Shown: piece by piece, positions 26,049 to 36,610 of the stretch
How positions within the stretch are numbered: the first letter of the stretch is position 1
Layout of the letters: the number at the start of each line of letters is the position of its first letter
Source of the DNA: Salinibacterium sp. PAMC 21357
GTDB taxonomy: Bacteria > Actinomycetota > Actinomycetes > Actinomycetales > Microbacteriaceae
Assembly (NCBI RefSeq): GCF_000247645.1
Contig: NZ_AHWA01000002.1
Span: forward strand, 62,001-126,000
Reading direction: 5' to 3'
DNA: 64,000 nt
The notes under the pieces: model-generated
Told to the model about the DNA's origin: nothing
The model's input: only the letters and a program-made list of their open reading frames with translations
The model's database searches: none
Position numbers and translations under genes: made by a program

Positions 26049-27104
26049 ATGTTCAGCTATTCCCTCGCGCCGCAAGGCACCCCCGGATTCGCTGCCATTA
26101 CCGACAGATTCGTCGCCCTTGTCGCTGGCGTCGACATCTCGGCCGCTTCTGAGCTGTACGAATTTATGGCTGGCCCCGATGCCACCATCGACGACCTTCT
26201 TGATGCCGTTTCGGCACGCAACATTCCTACTTTTGCCATCGTTGAGTTGCTCACTGCGAGCCCCGTTGCTGTGGCGATCGCCGCAAGCGGAAGCGCTCGA
26301 GTCGACATTGACGGTGCAGCGTCAACCACAATCGCTGGCCCTCCCGGGGCCACGTGGGTTATTGGCAAGGCCCGCGAGATTAGGTCCATTGTCATGTCGC
26401 TCGGCGGCGAACCAGGATCACCGGCGCGGCTGCCGATCGCCCGCGGCGTTGTACCCGCTGATTCGATTCTGATTGACGAATCTCACGCGTCAGCGCCGAT
26501 CCGCAAGGCTCCGGCACACCCCGCCACTATGCCGATCGTGCTGCCCCAGCTGAGTACACCTTCTGAGCCGACACCGCAAAGGTCGGCACGCAGCGCAGAG
26601 TCACCGGCCGCAGAGTCGCTGGCTGCGCCCTCGCTGGCCACACCCGCACCTGCCGCGCCGGACGCATCCTCAGACGCATCCTCCGCCCCATCGTCAAGTG
26701 ACCTCCTCGTAATCGAACTTCCGGACGGCAACCGGCTCGACCCGCGAACCCCAGTGCTCGTGGGGCGACGCCCGTGGAACAACGCCACCGAAGATGCCTC
26801 CCGCTTTCACGTCACAGCAGAATCACCCGAACGGCAGATCTCGGCACGCCATCTACTGCTGACCGCAACAGAGGGTCAGGTCATCGCTCAAGACTTCAAC
26901 TCCACCAACGGAACCGTCGTCATCCGTTTCGGCCGCCCGCCGTGGCTCCTCCACGAAGGAAGCACGACCGTGCTGCTTGCGGGGGACACGCTCGATCTTG
27001 GCGAAAGCTACCGGGTCAGTATCGTTCGCTCGAGTGCCGCAACAGAACTCAGCTCGCGCACCGCAATGCTCATGAACTCGCTCAACAACCCGAAGGACAT
27101 CTAA
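26049..27104 (+). CDS. FHA-domain protein (first gene of phospho-signalling cluster)
   Basis: 351 residues, ATG after 'agaggg'. Residues 1-120 form a domain I do not recognise ('FVALVAGVDISAASELYEFM', 'SPVAVAIAASGSARVDIDG'); ~125-220 is a Pro/Ala/Ser-rich linker; ~220-335 is an FHA domain with 'VLVGRRP', 'SARHLLLT' and 'DFNSTNGTVV', the conserved Gly-Arg, Ser-x-x-His and Asn-Gly positions for phosphothreonine binding. No membrane helix, so cytoplasmic. Two bases upstream of the Ser/Thr kinase gene; it probably reads a phosphosite of that kinase. Confidence 0.88.
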   Translation: MFSYSLAPQGTPGFAAITDRFVALVAGVDISAASELYEFMAGPDATIDDLLDAVSARNIPTFAIVELLTASPVAVAIAASGSARVDIDGAASTTIAGPPGATWVIGKAREIRSIVMSLGGEPGSPARLPIARGVVPADSILIDESHASAPIRKAPAHPATMPIVLPQLSTPSEPTPQRSARSAESPAAESLAAPSLATPAPAAPDASSDASSAPSSSDLLVIELPDGNRLDPRTPVLVGRRPWNNATEDASRFHVTAESPERQISARHLLLTATEGQVIAQDFNSTNGTVVIRFGRPPWLLHEGSTTVLLAGDTLDLGESYRVSIVRSSAATELSSRTAMLMNSLNNPKDI

Positions 27105-27105
27105 G

Positions 27106-28241
27106 TTGGCGCGACGCTCACCAATGCTGCCGCCAGTGCTCGCGGGGTTCACTTATGTGCGCCCTCTGGGATCTGGCGGATTCGCCGACGTGTTCCTGTA
27201 CGAACAAGACATGCCGCGTCGCGTCGTCGCCGTCAAAGTGCTGCTCGCCGACGCCATTAACTCCGAAGTGCGACGTCTTTTCAATGCCGAAGCGGATGTC
27301 ATGGCTCGCCTCAGCTCTCACCCGTCAGTGCTCACAATCTTTCAGCCAGCATCTCGTCAGATGGCCGCCCCTACCTCGCAACCGAGTATTGCGCCGACTC
27401 AATGAGTGCCCGCTACAAAGAGGCTCCATTGTCGTTAGCGTCGGTTCTCGATACCAGCGTACGGATGGCGGCGGCGCTAGAAACTGCACACCGCTCCGGG
27501 CTGCTGCATCGCGATATCAAGCCCTCGAACATCCTCATTACTACGCTCGGCACTCCCGTTCTTGCCGACTTTGGAATCGCGATGTCGCTGGGTGGCGTCG
27601 AAGACACCGACAGCCTCATTGCGATGAGCGTTCCCTGGTCGAGCCCAGAAGCATTGCAAGAATCGACAACCGGAACCGTTGCTAGCGAAGTGTGGAGCCT
27701 CGGAGCAACGATCTACACGCTCCTCGCCGGTCACAGCCCGTTCGCCACCACCGACCGCGCAAAAGATTCTCACGACCAATTGCGAGCTCGCATCTACAAA
27801 GCGGCCTACACTCCGCTGGGCCGAACCGACGTTCCCATGGCCTTCGAACAGTTTCTCGCGCGCACCATGTCTCGCGACCCCGCGAAGCGGCCCATAAGCA
27901 TGCTTGCGTTTGCCGAAGAGGTTCGCTGGATGCAGTACGAGCTTGGGCTGCCTCCCACCACGATCGAGGTTGCTGCCGCCGAGTGGGCTGCTGCAGCCCC
28001 CGTCTCGTTCGCCGATAACGCTCCCCGCGGACCAGTACTCACCACCGTTAACAAGAATTCGCGACGGGCAACCCGCGCGCAGAAAATTTCACCGCAAGCA
28101 GCGCGACGCGGTGAAGTGCCAGCCGCTCCGGCATCCGCAACGTCGCCCATGCGCGCCGCCATAATCGGCGGCGTTATTGGCGCTACCGGACTTCTGCTGG
28201 TTGGCGCTCTCGTGCTGTGGCTCACCGGGGTGATCGGCTAA
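27106..28241 (+). CDS. Ser/Thr protein kinase with C-terminal membrane anchor (single frameshift)
   Basis: ~378 residues after restoring one base at ~27345-27350; the two frames (27106-27405 and the frame ending 28241) join as '...VLTIFQ' to 'SISSDGRPYLATEY'. Kinase motifs in order: 'GSGGFADVFL', Lys in 'VAVKVL', 'HRDIKPSNIL', 'DFGIA', 'SPEAL', 'WSLGATIYTLLAG'. A single helix (~353-375) ends the protein with almost nothing outside, so there is no PASTA or other external sensor. TTG start 27106, 2 bp after the FHA gene; its stop touches the next start. The lost base is in a GG run. Confidence 0.87.
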
Positions 28242-31200
28242 GTGTCCTCAACTTCATCCGCACCACGCGTTGCGTGGTGGCGCACCCCCGTGACCAAGAT
28301 TGTGGCCGGTGTCGCTGTCGCAACGCTCTTGGTTACTGGCGCTGTAGTGGCGCAAGGGTACGACGCCCAAGAGGTACCTCGCGTTGAATCGAGTGTGTGG
28401 GTTGTTCGCGACTCGGGGCAATACGCCCGGGTCAACACTGACCTCGGCGAGATCGACACGGTGCGTTCCGTTGACGATCCCAGCACCATCGCCCAATCAG
28501 GGGCCGACGCCGTGGTGTTCGGGCAAGGCAACCGACAATTCTGGACAATCGACCCCGCCGTTCCGGCAGATCTCATCGCCGATGGCGCCCCCATCGAAAG
28601 CGAAACCGAAAGCGACACCAGCTCTCAGACCGAAGCAGCGACGGCAACGCCGGTTGGTACTCGCACGATCGTGACAGCAGGGGACTATTCGGTAGCTCTC
28701 ACGGAGCTCGGAGCTGTCTTCGTCGGCTCACTGAGCGCGCCCGGTGACGGCTTTGTCGCCGTAAATCCGTTCGCGAGCGTCGAGGTCGCCGAGGGTGAAG
28801 ACCCCCCGACATTTGTGGCAACCGCCGCGTCCGTAAGCCCCACCGGCGAGGTCGTCGTCTACTCGTCAGCAGAGAACGGTATTCGACGATTCGATGCGGT
28901 GACCCGCGAATTCACCAGCGAGCTCATCGAGATTGATTCGCCGCCAGATGCCTCAGAACCCGTCACAATGACCATGATCGGCTCCGACTGGGTATTGCAT
29001 GCGCCGGGAGAACAACTCGTCTGGATTGACGGGCGCGGCGAACCGATCGCGACCAGCCTCGGCGCGGATGCCCTGCTCCAAGAACCCACAACATCCGGCC
29101 CCGCCGTCTGGTTAGCCGATGCGACAGGCATCGTCTCAATCGATCTTGCTACCGGCCAGGTCAGCACGGCGGTCGGCGGCGGCGCAACACCGGCGGCACC
29201 CATCGTCATCAATGGCACTGCCTATGGCGCGTGGCTAAACAAAGACGGCGGCTCGCTCTATGCGAGTGATACCGGCGAGATCGTCACCCTAGAGGCGGAA
29301 CCCGAACCGCTCGAGGATGTCTCGGCGGTACTTCCCGTCATCCGCAGCAATGGGGATCGGGCTGTGCTCAATGAGACTGCCAGCGGAATGCTATGGACCA
29401 TTCCCGACGGGCGTCTGATTTCCACCGAGCAGTGGAACCTAGACAACAATGACGACGTCGAAGACGACACCGTGGTGATTGACGACGCTGACGAACAAGA
29501 ACCGCCAACAGCGGTAGCCGACTCCTTTGGGGTGCGTTCGGGAGCACTCGTGTCGTTGCCGTTGTTGTTCAACGACCATGACCCCAACCGTGCTGACGTG
29601 CTCACAATCGATCGCACTAGTCTTGGCGGGCTCTCCGATCCCGCATTCGGTGACATTGCTCTGGTCGGAAACTCTCAAACCGCGACGGTGCGAGTGGGGG
29701 CAGCTTCTGGCACCGCCACCTTCGCCTACGCCGTGAGCGACGGTGCCGCCGTTTCGGCTCCCGCTCCGGTGTCGCTCACCGTCGTACCGAACGACATTAA
29801 CTCTGCTCCGGTGTGGTGCGGTGTTGAGGCGTGCACTCAAACCTGGCCGACACCAGTGCTCGCCTCTGGCGGCACAATAACCGTTCCGGTCTTGAACGGC
29901 TGGGTCGACCCCGAGGGCGACGCGTTCGTGCTCGCCGACGTAAGCAAAGCGGACGCCTCGGACCCCATCGCCGTTGTCGCTACCGCGGATGGTTCAGTCG
30001 CTATCCGTCACACCGACCCCAACGCACCCTCTGGTTCGATGGTCATCACGATCTCAGTGATGGACTCTTTCGGTGCCGTAGCCGAGAAGGAGATGACCGT
30101 TTCGGTCAGTTCGGCGCCGCAACTCGAATTACGTCCTTCGGCCATTAGCGCGGCAGTCGGAGAGCTCGCGACGATTAAAGTCGCCGACCTCGTTAGCAGC
30201 GGATCAGGCTCGTACCGACTCGTGGACGCTATCGACTCATCGGCAACGCCTGGAGTCTTAGTGTCTCGCCGAACTCGTCGACCAACCTGATCGATGTTTC
30301 CGCTGCGACGCCAGGGGAGTACCTTGTCACGTTTGCGGTGCAAGACACTCTCACCCTTGCCGAGAAAACCGCGATTGTTCGAGTGACTGTTGTTCCTGTC
30401 ACCTCCACCATCGCGTTAGCGCCCCTTACGGCATTCGTGCGGCCCGGTGAAGACGTCACCGTCGGAGTACTCGATGCTGTTCAGAACGACACCGGCCGTG
30501 TGCTGATCGTTTATCAAGCTAACCCTCGCCAACCGCAGCTCACCGCGAGCGTTGTCGGGCAATCCAGTGTGCGCGTGCGCGGCACCACAACCGACGGCCT
30601 GCCCGGCCCGATCGGTACTGTCGGCGTCACTGTCACGGATGGTGCTGGCACCTTTGCCGAAGGAGAGATTGCCGTCTTCCTGGTGCAGCCGGCACGCGAC
30701 ATCGCCCCGATCGCGGTACCCGATACCGTCACGGTGCGCGCAGGAGCCCAAATTGACATCCCGGTTCTCGACAATGATGTAAGCCCTCGCGGCGAGAAAC
30801 TTGCCATCTCGCCCGACTTGGTCACTTCGGCAACCGCGGGAGAGCTCGCGTTCGTTGCGAGCGGCGTTGTGCGCTATCTCGCACCAACGGTACCCGGCAA
30901 CTACAGCGTGACCTATAACGCTTATCTTGAGGGCGCCCCCGAGCGACTGGCGGCTGCCACGATCACCATCACGGTGTTGGCGCCCGGCTCCAACCGCGCG
31001 CCACAACCCCGCACCCTCGTCGGTCGCGCGCTAGCCGGCGGCAGCACAACTGTTGTCGTGCCTCTGGTCGGCGCCGACCCCGACGGGGATGCGGTGTCTC
31101 TCGTTTCGGTGACGCAACCCGCCGCAGGAGAGGGCTCCGCGAGCATCTCCGCCGAGGGCACTTCCCTTATCTATCGTGCGCCCGCCGCTGGCGTCGCCGA

Positions 31201-34200
31201 TGGCCAAACGTCGTTCACCTACACTCTGCGCGATTCTGAGGGGGAGTCCGGCCGCGGCACCGTTCGCATGGGAGTGCTCAGCGACGAGAACGCCGACCTC
31301 ACGCCGCTGACATTCAGCACCCAAGTGCGAGCCCAGGTCGGATCGCAGGCGCCTCTGACAATTCTTCCGTTGCTCACCGATAGCGACCCTGCTGGCGGAA
31401 CACTCAGTCTCATCGATCTTGTACCCAACGCACCGGCGAACACAGAAAACCCGGAATATGCGCGGCTCAAGTCGCTCATCGATCCCGCGACTAACCTCGA
31501 CAAGGGCATCGTTTCGCTGCGCGCCGGCGACGTTGTCGGGTCGCACTCCTACATCTATACCGTTCAGTCGTCGAAGTCGTCGTCAACGGCGCAAGGCCTT
31601 ATCGTCGTCAGTGTCTCTGAGAACGTTGCTGCCGATTACCCCACCGTTATCGACACGACCGTGACTCTTGTTACCCGCGACAAGCTCAAGTCGGGGCTCA
31701 GCGTTGTCAGCGACAAAGTTCAGTGGATCACCGGCGATGCTGGTGCCCTAACGCTGAGCGTGTGGGGTAGCGCCGCCGAGAAATACACTGCCAAGGGCGG
31801 AAGCATTTCTGGCCCTCTGCCCAAAGCCGGAACCCTTGTTCCCTTTCAGCTCACGGGCACAGCTCCGAATGGCGACGACGTCGTGGCCTACGGATTTCTG
31901 CGCATCCCTTCCTTCGACGACATGCGTGTGCAGTCGCGCGCCAGCGCCGAACCAGTAAAAGTAAACGAAGAAGCGACGAAGTCGATCTCCGTCTCTGACT
32001 ACGTGCAAATCGGTTCGGATGACCGGCTAGAGGTGCGAGACGACGAACCATTCGCGGTTCAGCGCACCAACGCAACCTGCACGCCCGGAGAAGGTGCGAC
32101 GGTTACGTACAGTGCCGGTCGCGAAGCACCGTGGTCTGACACCTGCACTCTCGCTGTGCGCGTGGACGGTCAATCAACGTGGACGGTCATCACCATCCCG
32201 ATCACTATTCTTCCGAAAGACCCGCAGGCTATCCTCAACCCAATCTCGCGCACCGTAGCGCCCGGGGCGACAGAGAAAGTCAACCTCTACGACAATGTCA
32301 CCACGTGGGAGGGCGGTCGTGAAGGAAAGCGTGCCGACCTCGACTACTCGACGACCTATTCCGGCTCAGTCTTCACTGTCACTCAGGCGGGGGATTCGGT
32401 CACTTTCGAAGCGCACGCTGACGCGGTGCCCGGCACCCGCGAAACAATCACTGTTGGCGTAACAAGCTTCGGCGGGCTCAGCTCGACCATCTCGCTCGTC
32501 GTCGGTATTGCGCCGCCCGATGCCCCCAAGGGCGCATCGTTCGCTCATCAGTGCACCGTGAGCGCAGGCCCATCCTGCGTCATCACTGCCATCGGAATCG
32601 GTGGCGAATATGATCCCTTCGCCGGCAAAACTGGCGGTGGGCTGACGCTCGTTAATGTTGTCTCCCAATCGTGTTCTGTCGCCACCATCTCCGTTTCTGG
32701 TGCCAACAATTTGCTGGCGACCTGGCCGGGCGGACCGAGACCGGCCGGTGGCGACTGTACGGCCACGTTCACCGTCAAGGATGCTCAGGGTCGTGCCGGG
32801 CTCGGAGAGCTGCGCCTTGATGTGCTCGGCTACCCGGCCAGCCCTTCCAGCGTCGTGACCACCAATTTTGGACCGACCTGGGTCGATCTCACGGTGTCAC
32901 TTGGCGAGGCTTCATTGGCGCACCCCAGCCTGAGCGGCGTAGCGATTTATGAAGGAGGAAGCGCCGTTGCGGCATCCTGCTCCTCAGCATCAGGGGCTTA
33001 CATCTGCCGAGTCAACGGACTGACCCACGGTGCACACCGTTTCTTCACTGCACGCGCGGTGAACTCGGTCGGAGAGTCGCTCGACACGTCAGCGCACGAA
33101 ACATGGTCGTACGACTTCCCGGTAGTGAATGCCGTCAGCGGGGCCCCTGCCTACGATGCTGGCATCACCTCAGCCACCGCCGGAGCAGTCGACCTCACGA
33201 TCACTGCCGGGCCGACCGCAACAGAGTTCCGGGTGCTGGTCGACGGCGGCGTTATCGCAACCCTGGCTACCGCCGGCCCCGTCACGAGCCAGCGCGTGGC
33301 CATCACCGGAACCGGGACTCGCACCGTGACGGTTGAGCCGAACAGTGGAACAATCGCCCCGCCGATACCGCGTGCCCACGACGGGTCAAAGTCGGCGGCA
33401 GTAACTGTTGCTGGCTCACCGAGCATCAGTGCCGGAGGCAGTATTTCGGCAACAGCGACGAGCATCACGGCAACCTTCGGAACACAAAACCCGAACGGGG
33501 CAACAGCGCCGTTCCCGACGGTGTACGGCATTGCGCAGAACTCGAACCTCTCCTGCACCGGCTCGCCAACGGGAGCACCAACCGTGAATGGTGCGTCGCT
33601 CACACAAGGCACTGGGGCGTTTACCGGTCTCGAGAACAACAAGCAATTCTGGGTTATCGCGTGCTACGGCAATGGCTACGGGATCGCCTCGTCGGACATC
33701 AAATCAGACTTCACGTTCAATTCGCCGGGCTCACCGGGCGGCGACCTTGAATATCGGGTTGCCAGTGCTGCGACGGATAACGGAGGTGGCGCATACAGCT
33801 GGAATCTGGAGTCTGGTCCGAATCCGACTGCTCCGCCCTTCTTCAGTTTGGTGTGGAATCCGCACCCCTTCCCCAGTTCGCTCGACCCAGACGTCGTGCC
33901 GAATTACACCGTGAAGGGCTGTATTTTCAACAACTCGCGCTGCGGGCCCGAATCGCCGATCACTCCGGAAGCCGGAAGTGCGCCGACCGCGATTGTTGTG
34001 CAATTTGTCCCGGGTAGATGTCTTCAAGCTCCGCTCGGCGTTGACGATGGCATCAATCCATTGTCGTTCGCCGCTGACGACGCTGAAGCAACGCAAAAGA
34101 TCGTTGTCAGCCAAGCGGCAAAACCCTTCACTGACGCGAAGGCTAAGTGGGATCCCATGATTGGGGCGTGGACCTACACTGCGTCGTTCTTCGGAGCCTA

Positions 34201-34240
34201 CGCAAACACGGCCGCTGTCAGCTTCGTGTGCACCCCGTAA
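28242..34240 (+). CDS. Giant Ig-like repeat surface protein (single frameshift)
   Basis: 1999 residues once one G is restored at ~30241-30244 ('DSS' then 'GNAWSLSVSP' in the next frame). Residues ~18-40 are a signal/membrane helix; ~40-420 look like a beta-propeller-type region; ~430-1500 are tandem Ig/cadherin-like modules with Asp-rich loops ('VDPEGDAF', 'ADPDGDAVSL', 'LLFNDHDPNRADVLTI'); ~1540-1750 fibronectin-III-like ('GLTHGAHRFFTARAVNSVGES'). No LPxTG or C-terminal anchor, so it is held by the N-terminal helix or released. GTG start directly after the kinase stop. Likely a long surface fibre or adhesin, or an envelope scaffold; function unproven. Confidence 0.85.
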
Positions 34241-34280
34241 CTCAGACCATCACGATATTTCACCCCTTCGAAAGGACCCC

Positions 34281-35246
34281 ATGACCACGACGCCAGAACA
34301 GGCTGCCTGGTTTGCCGAATCTTTTTCCGTGCTCGCGGGAAACGTCGAACAGGCGATCCTCGGCAAACGTCACGTCATTGAGCTCGTGCTCGCGACTGCT
34401 CTCAGCGAGGGTCACGTGCTCCTCGAAGATGTGCCGGGCACCGGAAAGACGGCCCTCGCTCGCACGCTCGCGCAGTCGGTCGATGGTGTTGCTTCGCGCA
34501 TCCAGTTCACGCCGGATCTGCTTCCGGGTGACGTGACCGGTATCACCGTGTACGACCAGAAGCGCGGCGAGTTCGACTTTCACGCTGGCCCCATCTTCGC
34601 CAACATTGTGCTCGCCGATGAGATCAACCGCGCGAGCCCGAAAACGCAATCCGCTCTTCTCGAAGTGATGGAAGAGGGCAACGTGACCGTGGATGGTGTC
34701 ACCCGCCCCGTCGGAACGCCATTTCTGGTGATCGCAACTCAGAACCCCGTTGAGCAGGCCGGAACGTACCGCCTTCCTGAGGCACAACTCGACCGCTTTA
34801 TGATCAAAACGTCAATTGGGTACCCGGATGACGCGGCGCTTCTGCGCATCCTCGGTGGCATTGGCGGCGGCAAAAAGGTCGTCGAAAAAATTGTCGAACT
34901 TTCCACCCTGAGCGCCATGACGGAACTAGCTCGGGGGGTTTATGTCAACCCACTCGTACTCGACTACATCATGCGCATCGTCAATGCCACGCGACTGGCA
35001 ACCGAGGTTCGTCTCGGCGTGAGCGTTCGTGGAGCGATTGCGCTGTCCCGCCTCGCGATGACGTGGGCTCTTGTGCACGGGCGTACCTTTGTGACACCCG
35101 ATGATGTCGCCCAACTCGCAATTCCGGCACTCTCGCACCGCATCATCCTCGAACCAGAAGCCGAATTTGATGGCGTAACGGCGGTCGACATCGTGGGGCA
35201 GGTTCTTCTTGACGTTCCCGCACCAAGGGAGAACGGCGCGGCGTGA
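34281..35246 (+). CDS. MoxR-family AAA+ ATPase
   Basis: 321 residues from ATG 34281 ('aaagga'). Walker A 'EDVPGTGKTAL' (~50), Walker B 'IVLADEINRASPKTQSALLE', sensor region 'ATQNPVEQAGTYRLPEAQLDRF' (34735-34800), typical of MoxR. MoxR ATPases act as chaperones in maturation of partner complexes and are nearly always next to DUF58 genes, as here (GTGA overlap with 35243). Confidence 0.93.
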   Translation: MTTTPEQAAWFAESFSVLAGNVEQAILGKRHVIELVLATALSEGHVLLEDVPGTGKTALARTLAQSVDGVASRIQFTPDLLPGDVTGITVYDQKRGEFDFHAGPIFANIVLADEINRASPKTQSALLEVMEEGNVTVDGVTRPVGTPFLVIATQNPVEQAGTYRLPEAQLDRFMIKTSIGYPDDAALLRILGGIGGGKKVVEKIVELSTLSAMTELARGVYVNPLVLDYIMRIVNATRLATEVRLGVSVRGAIALSRLAMTWALVHGRTFVTPDDVAQLAIPALSHRIILEPEAEFDGVTAVDIVGQVLLDVPAPRENGAA

Positions 35247-36610
35247 ATAACGAAGTCAACGGACACACCAGCACCAGGGCCGAACACACCGGCACCTGGT
35301 CGCGCTTCGGCGGGGCGACGGTAACCCGTCACGCTTCGACGCGCGTTGGTGTTGTCGGCGGGGGAGTAGCAGCGGGGCGGCGTGCATTTTCTGTCGTCGT
35401 TCGCACGCTCGCCGCGGCCAGCCGCTGGCTGCGCGAGACGGTAACCGCGGCCGGTTGGCTCGTACTATTTGCCCTCGTCGGTGGCGCAGCGGTTGGCTTC
35501 ACCTTCGGCATGGTTGAGGGATGGGTCGTTGCCGCCATTGCGGCCGTGTTGCTCATCGCGGCGACCCCTTTTCTTCTCGGTGGTGCGACCTTAGCGGTGC
35601 GCCTCGAAATCGATCGTGATCGCGTCGTTGCGGGCAGCAGTGTGACGGCACAACTCCACATGCAGAACGCCTCGGTGAGGATCGCCCTGCCAAGCATTAT
35701 TGATATTCCTGTGGGCGATGGCCTTGTTGAGGTGCACGTTCCTCTGTTGCTTGGCAAAGCCGATCACGTTGAAACCGTCGCCATTGCGGCCACCAAACGC
35801 GGCGTGATTTCGGTGGGGCCCATGACGATTGCGCGGGGAGACCCCGTCGGGCTACTCCGCCGTGAAGTGTCGTGGCCGCAAGTGGAACACATCAACGTGC
35901 ATCCGGTGACTGCTGTCGTTCCTTCAACCTCGGCGGGCTTCATCCGTGACATCGAGGGTTCGTCGACCAAAAATATTGTCGACTCAGATCTCGCGTTCCA
36001 TGCGATTCGTGAATACGTTACGGGTGACTCACCCCGCCATATCAACTGGAAGTCCACCGCCAAGACCGGCAAGCTCATGGTGCGCCAGTACGAAGAGACT
36101 CGTCGTGCCCGTATCGCTGTTGTGCTTGATGTGAATATCACCGAGTTCACCGATGACGATGAATTTGAGATGGCGGTGAGCGCCGCCGCCTCGCTTTCCG
36201 TTCAAGGGATCACCGAAGGTCGGGAGGTGCTCGTCTCGCTTGCTGCAGCACAGGGCCGCGACGGCTCATTATCGATCCGCACCCTGCCAACAATTTCACC
36301 GCGCGCCTTTCTCGATGCCACAAGCCGCATTGACTCCAGTGATACTGCGGTGCGCATCGAAGAAGTCACAAAACTTACCTCTCAGTCGTTTCCCGAACTA
36401 TCAATTGCGTTCGTGCTCACGGGAAGCCAAATTCCGCTTGATCGACTGCGGCTTGCGGCGTTTGCGTTTCCGACCAACGTTCGCACCGTGATAATCCGCT
36501 GCGAACTCGGTGCTGAACCGACCGTCAAATCCACTCGCGACTACACCATTCTTACTATTGGCGTTCTTGGCGATCTTGGTCACCTCATCGCGAGAGGAGC
36601 TCTCGGATGA
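35243..36610 (+). CDS. DUF58 (vWA-like) membrane protein
   Basis: 455 residues. Two membrane helices near 72-115, then a beta-rich domain and the DUF58 core 'YVTGDSPRHINWKSTAKTG' (~258-276) with the vWA-like continuation 'IAVVLDVN'. DUF58 proteins are obligate neighbours of MoxR and transglutaminase-like proteins. The N-terminal ~55 residues are an unusual basic, Thr-rich cytoplasmic extension. Translationally coupled on both sides. Confidence 0.92.
   Translation: MNNEVNGHTSTRAEHTGTWSRFGGATVTRHASTRVGVVGGGVAAGRRAFSVVVRTLAAASRWLRETVTAAGWLVLFALVGGAAVGFTFGMVEGWVVAAIAAVLLIAATPFLLGGATLAVRLEIDRDRVVAGSSVTAQLHMQNASVRIALPSIIDIPVGDGLVEVHVPLLLGKADHVETVAIAATKRGVISVGPMTIARGDPVGLLRREVSWPQVEHINVHPVTAVVPSTSAGFIRDIEGSSTKNIVDSDLAFHAIREYVTGDSPRHINWKSTAKTGKLMVRQYEETRRARIAVVLDVNITEFTDDDEFEMAVSAAASLSVQGITEGREVLVSLAAAQGRDGSLSIRTLPTISPRAFLDATSRIDSSDTAVRIEEVTKLTSQSFPELSIAFVLTGSQIPLDRLRLAAFAFPTNVRTVIIRCELGAEPTVKSTRDYTILTIGVLGDLGHLIARGALG

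Noticed and set aside
27345-27405. Programmed frameshifting in the kinase or Ig-protein genes
   Set aside because: No slippery heptamer or downstream stimulatory structure was seen, and the same one-base loss occurs in unrelated genes, so sequence error is simpler.
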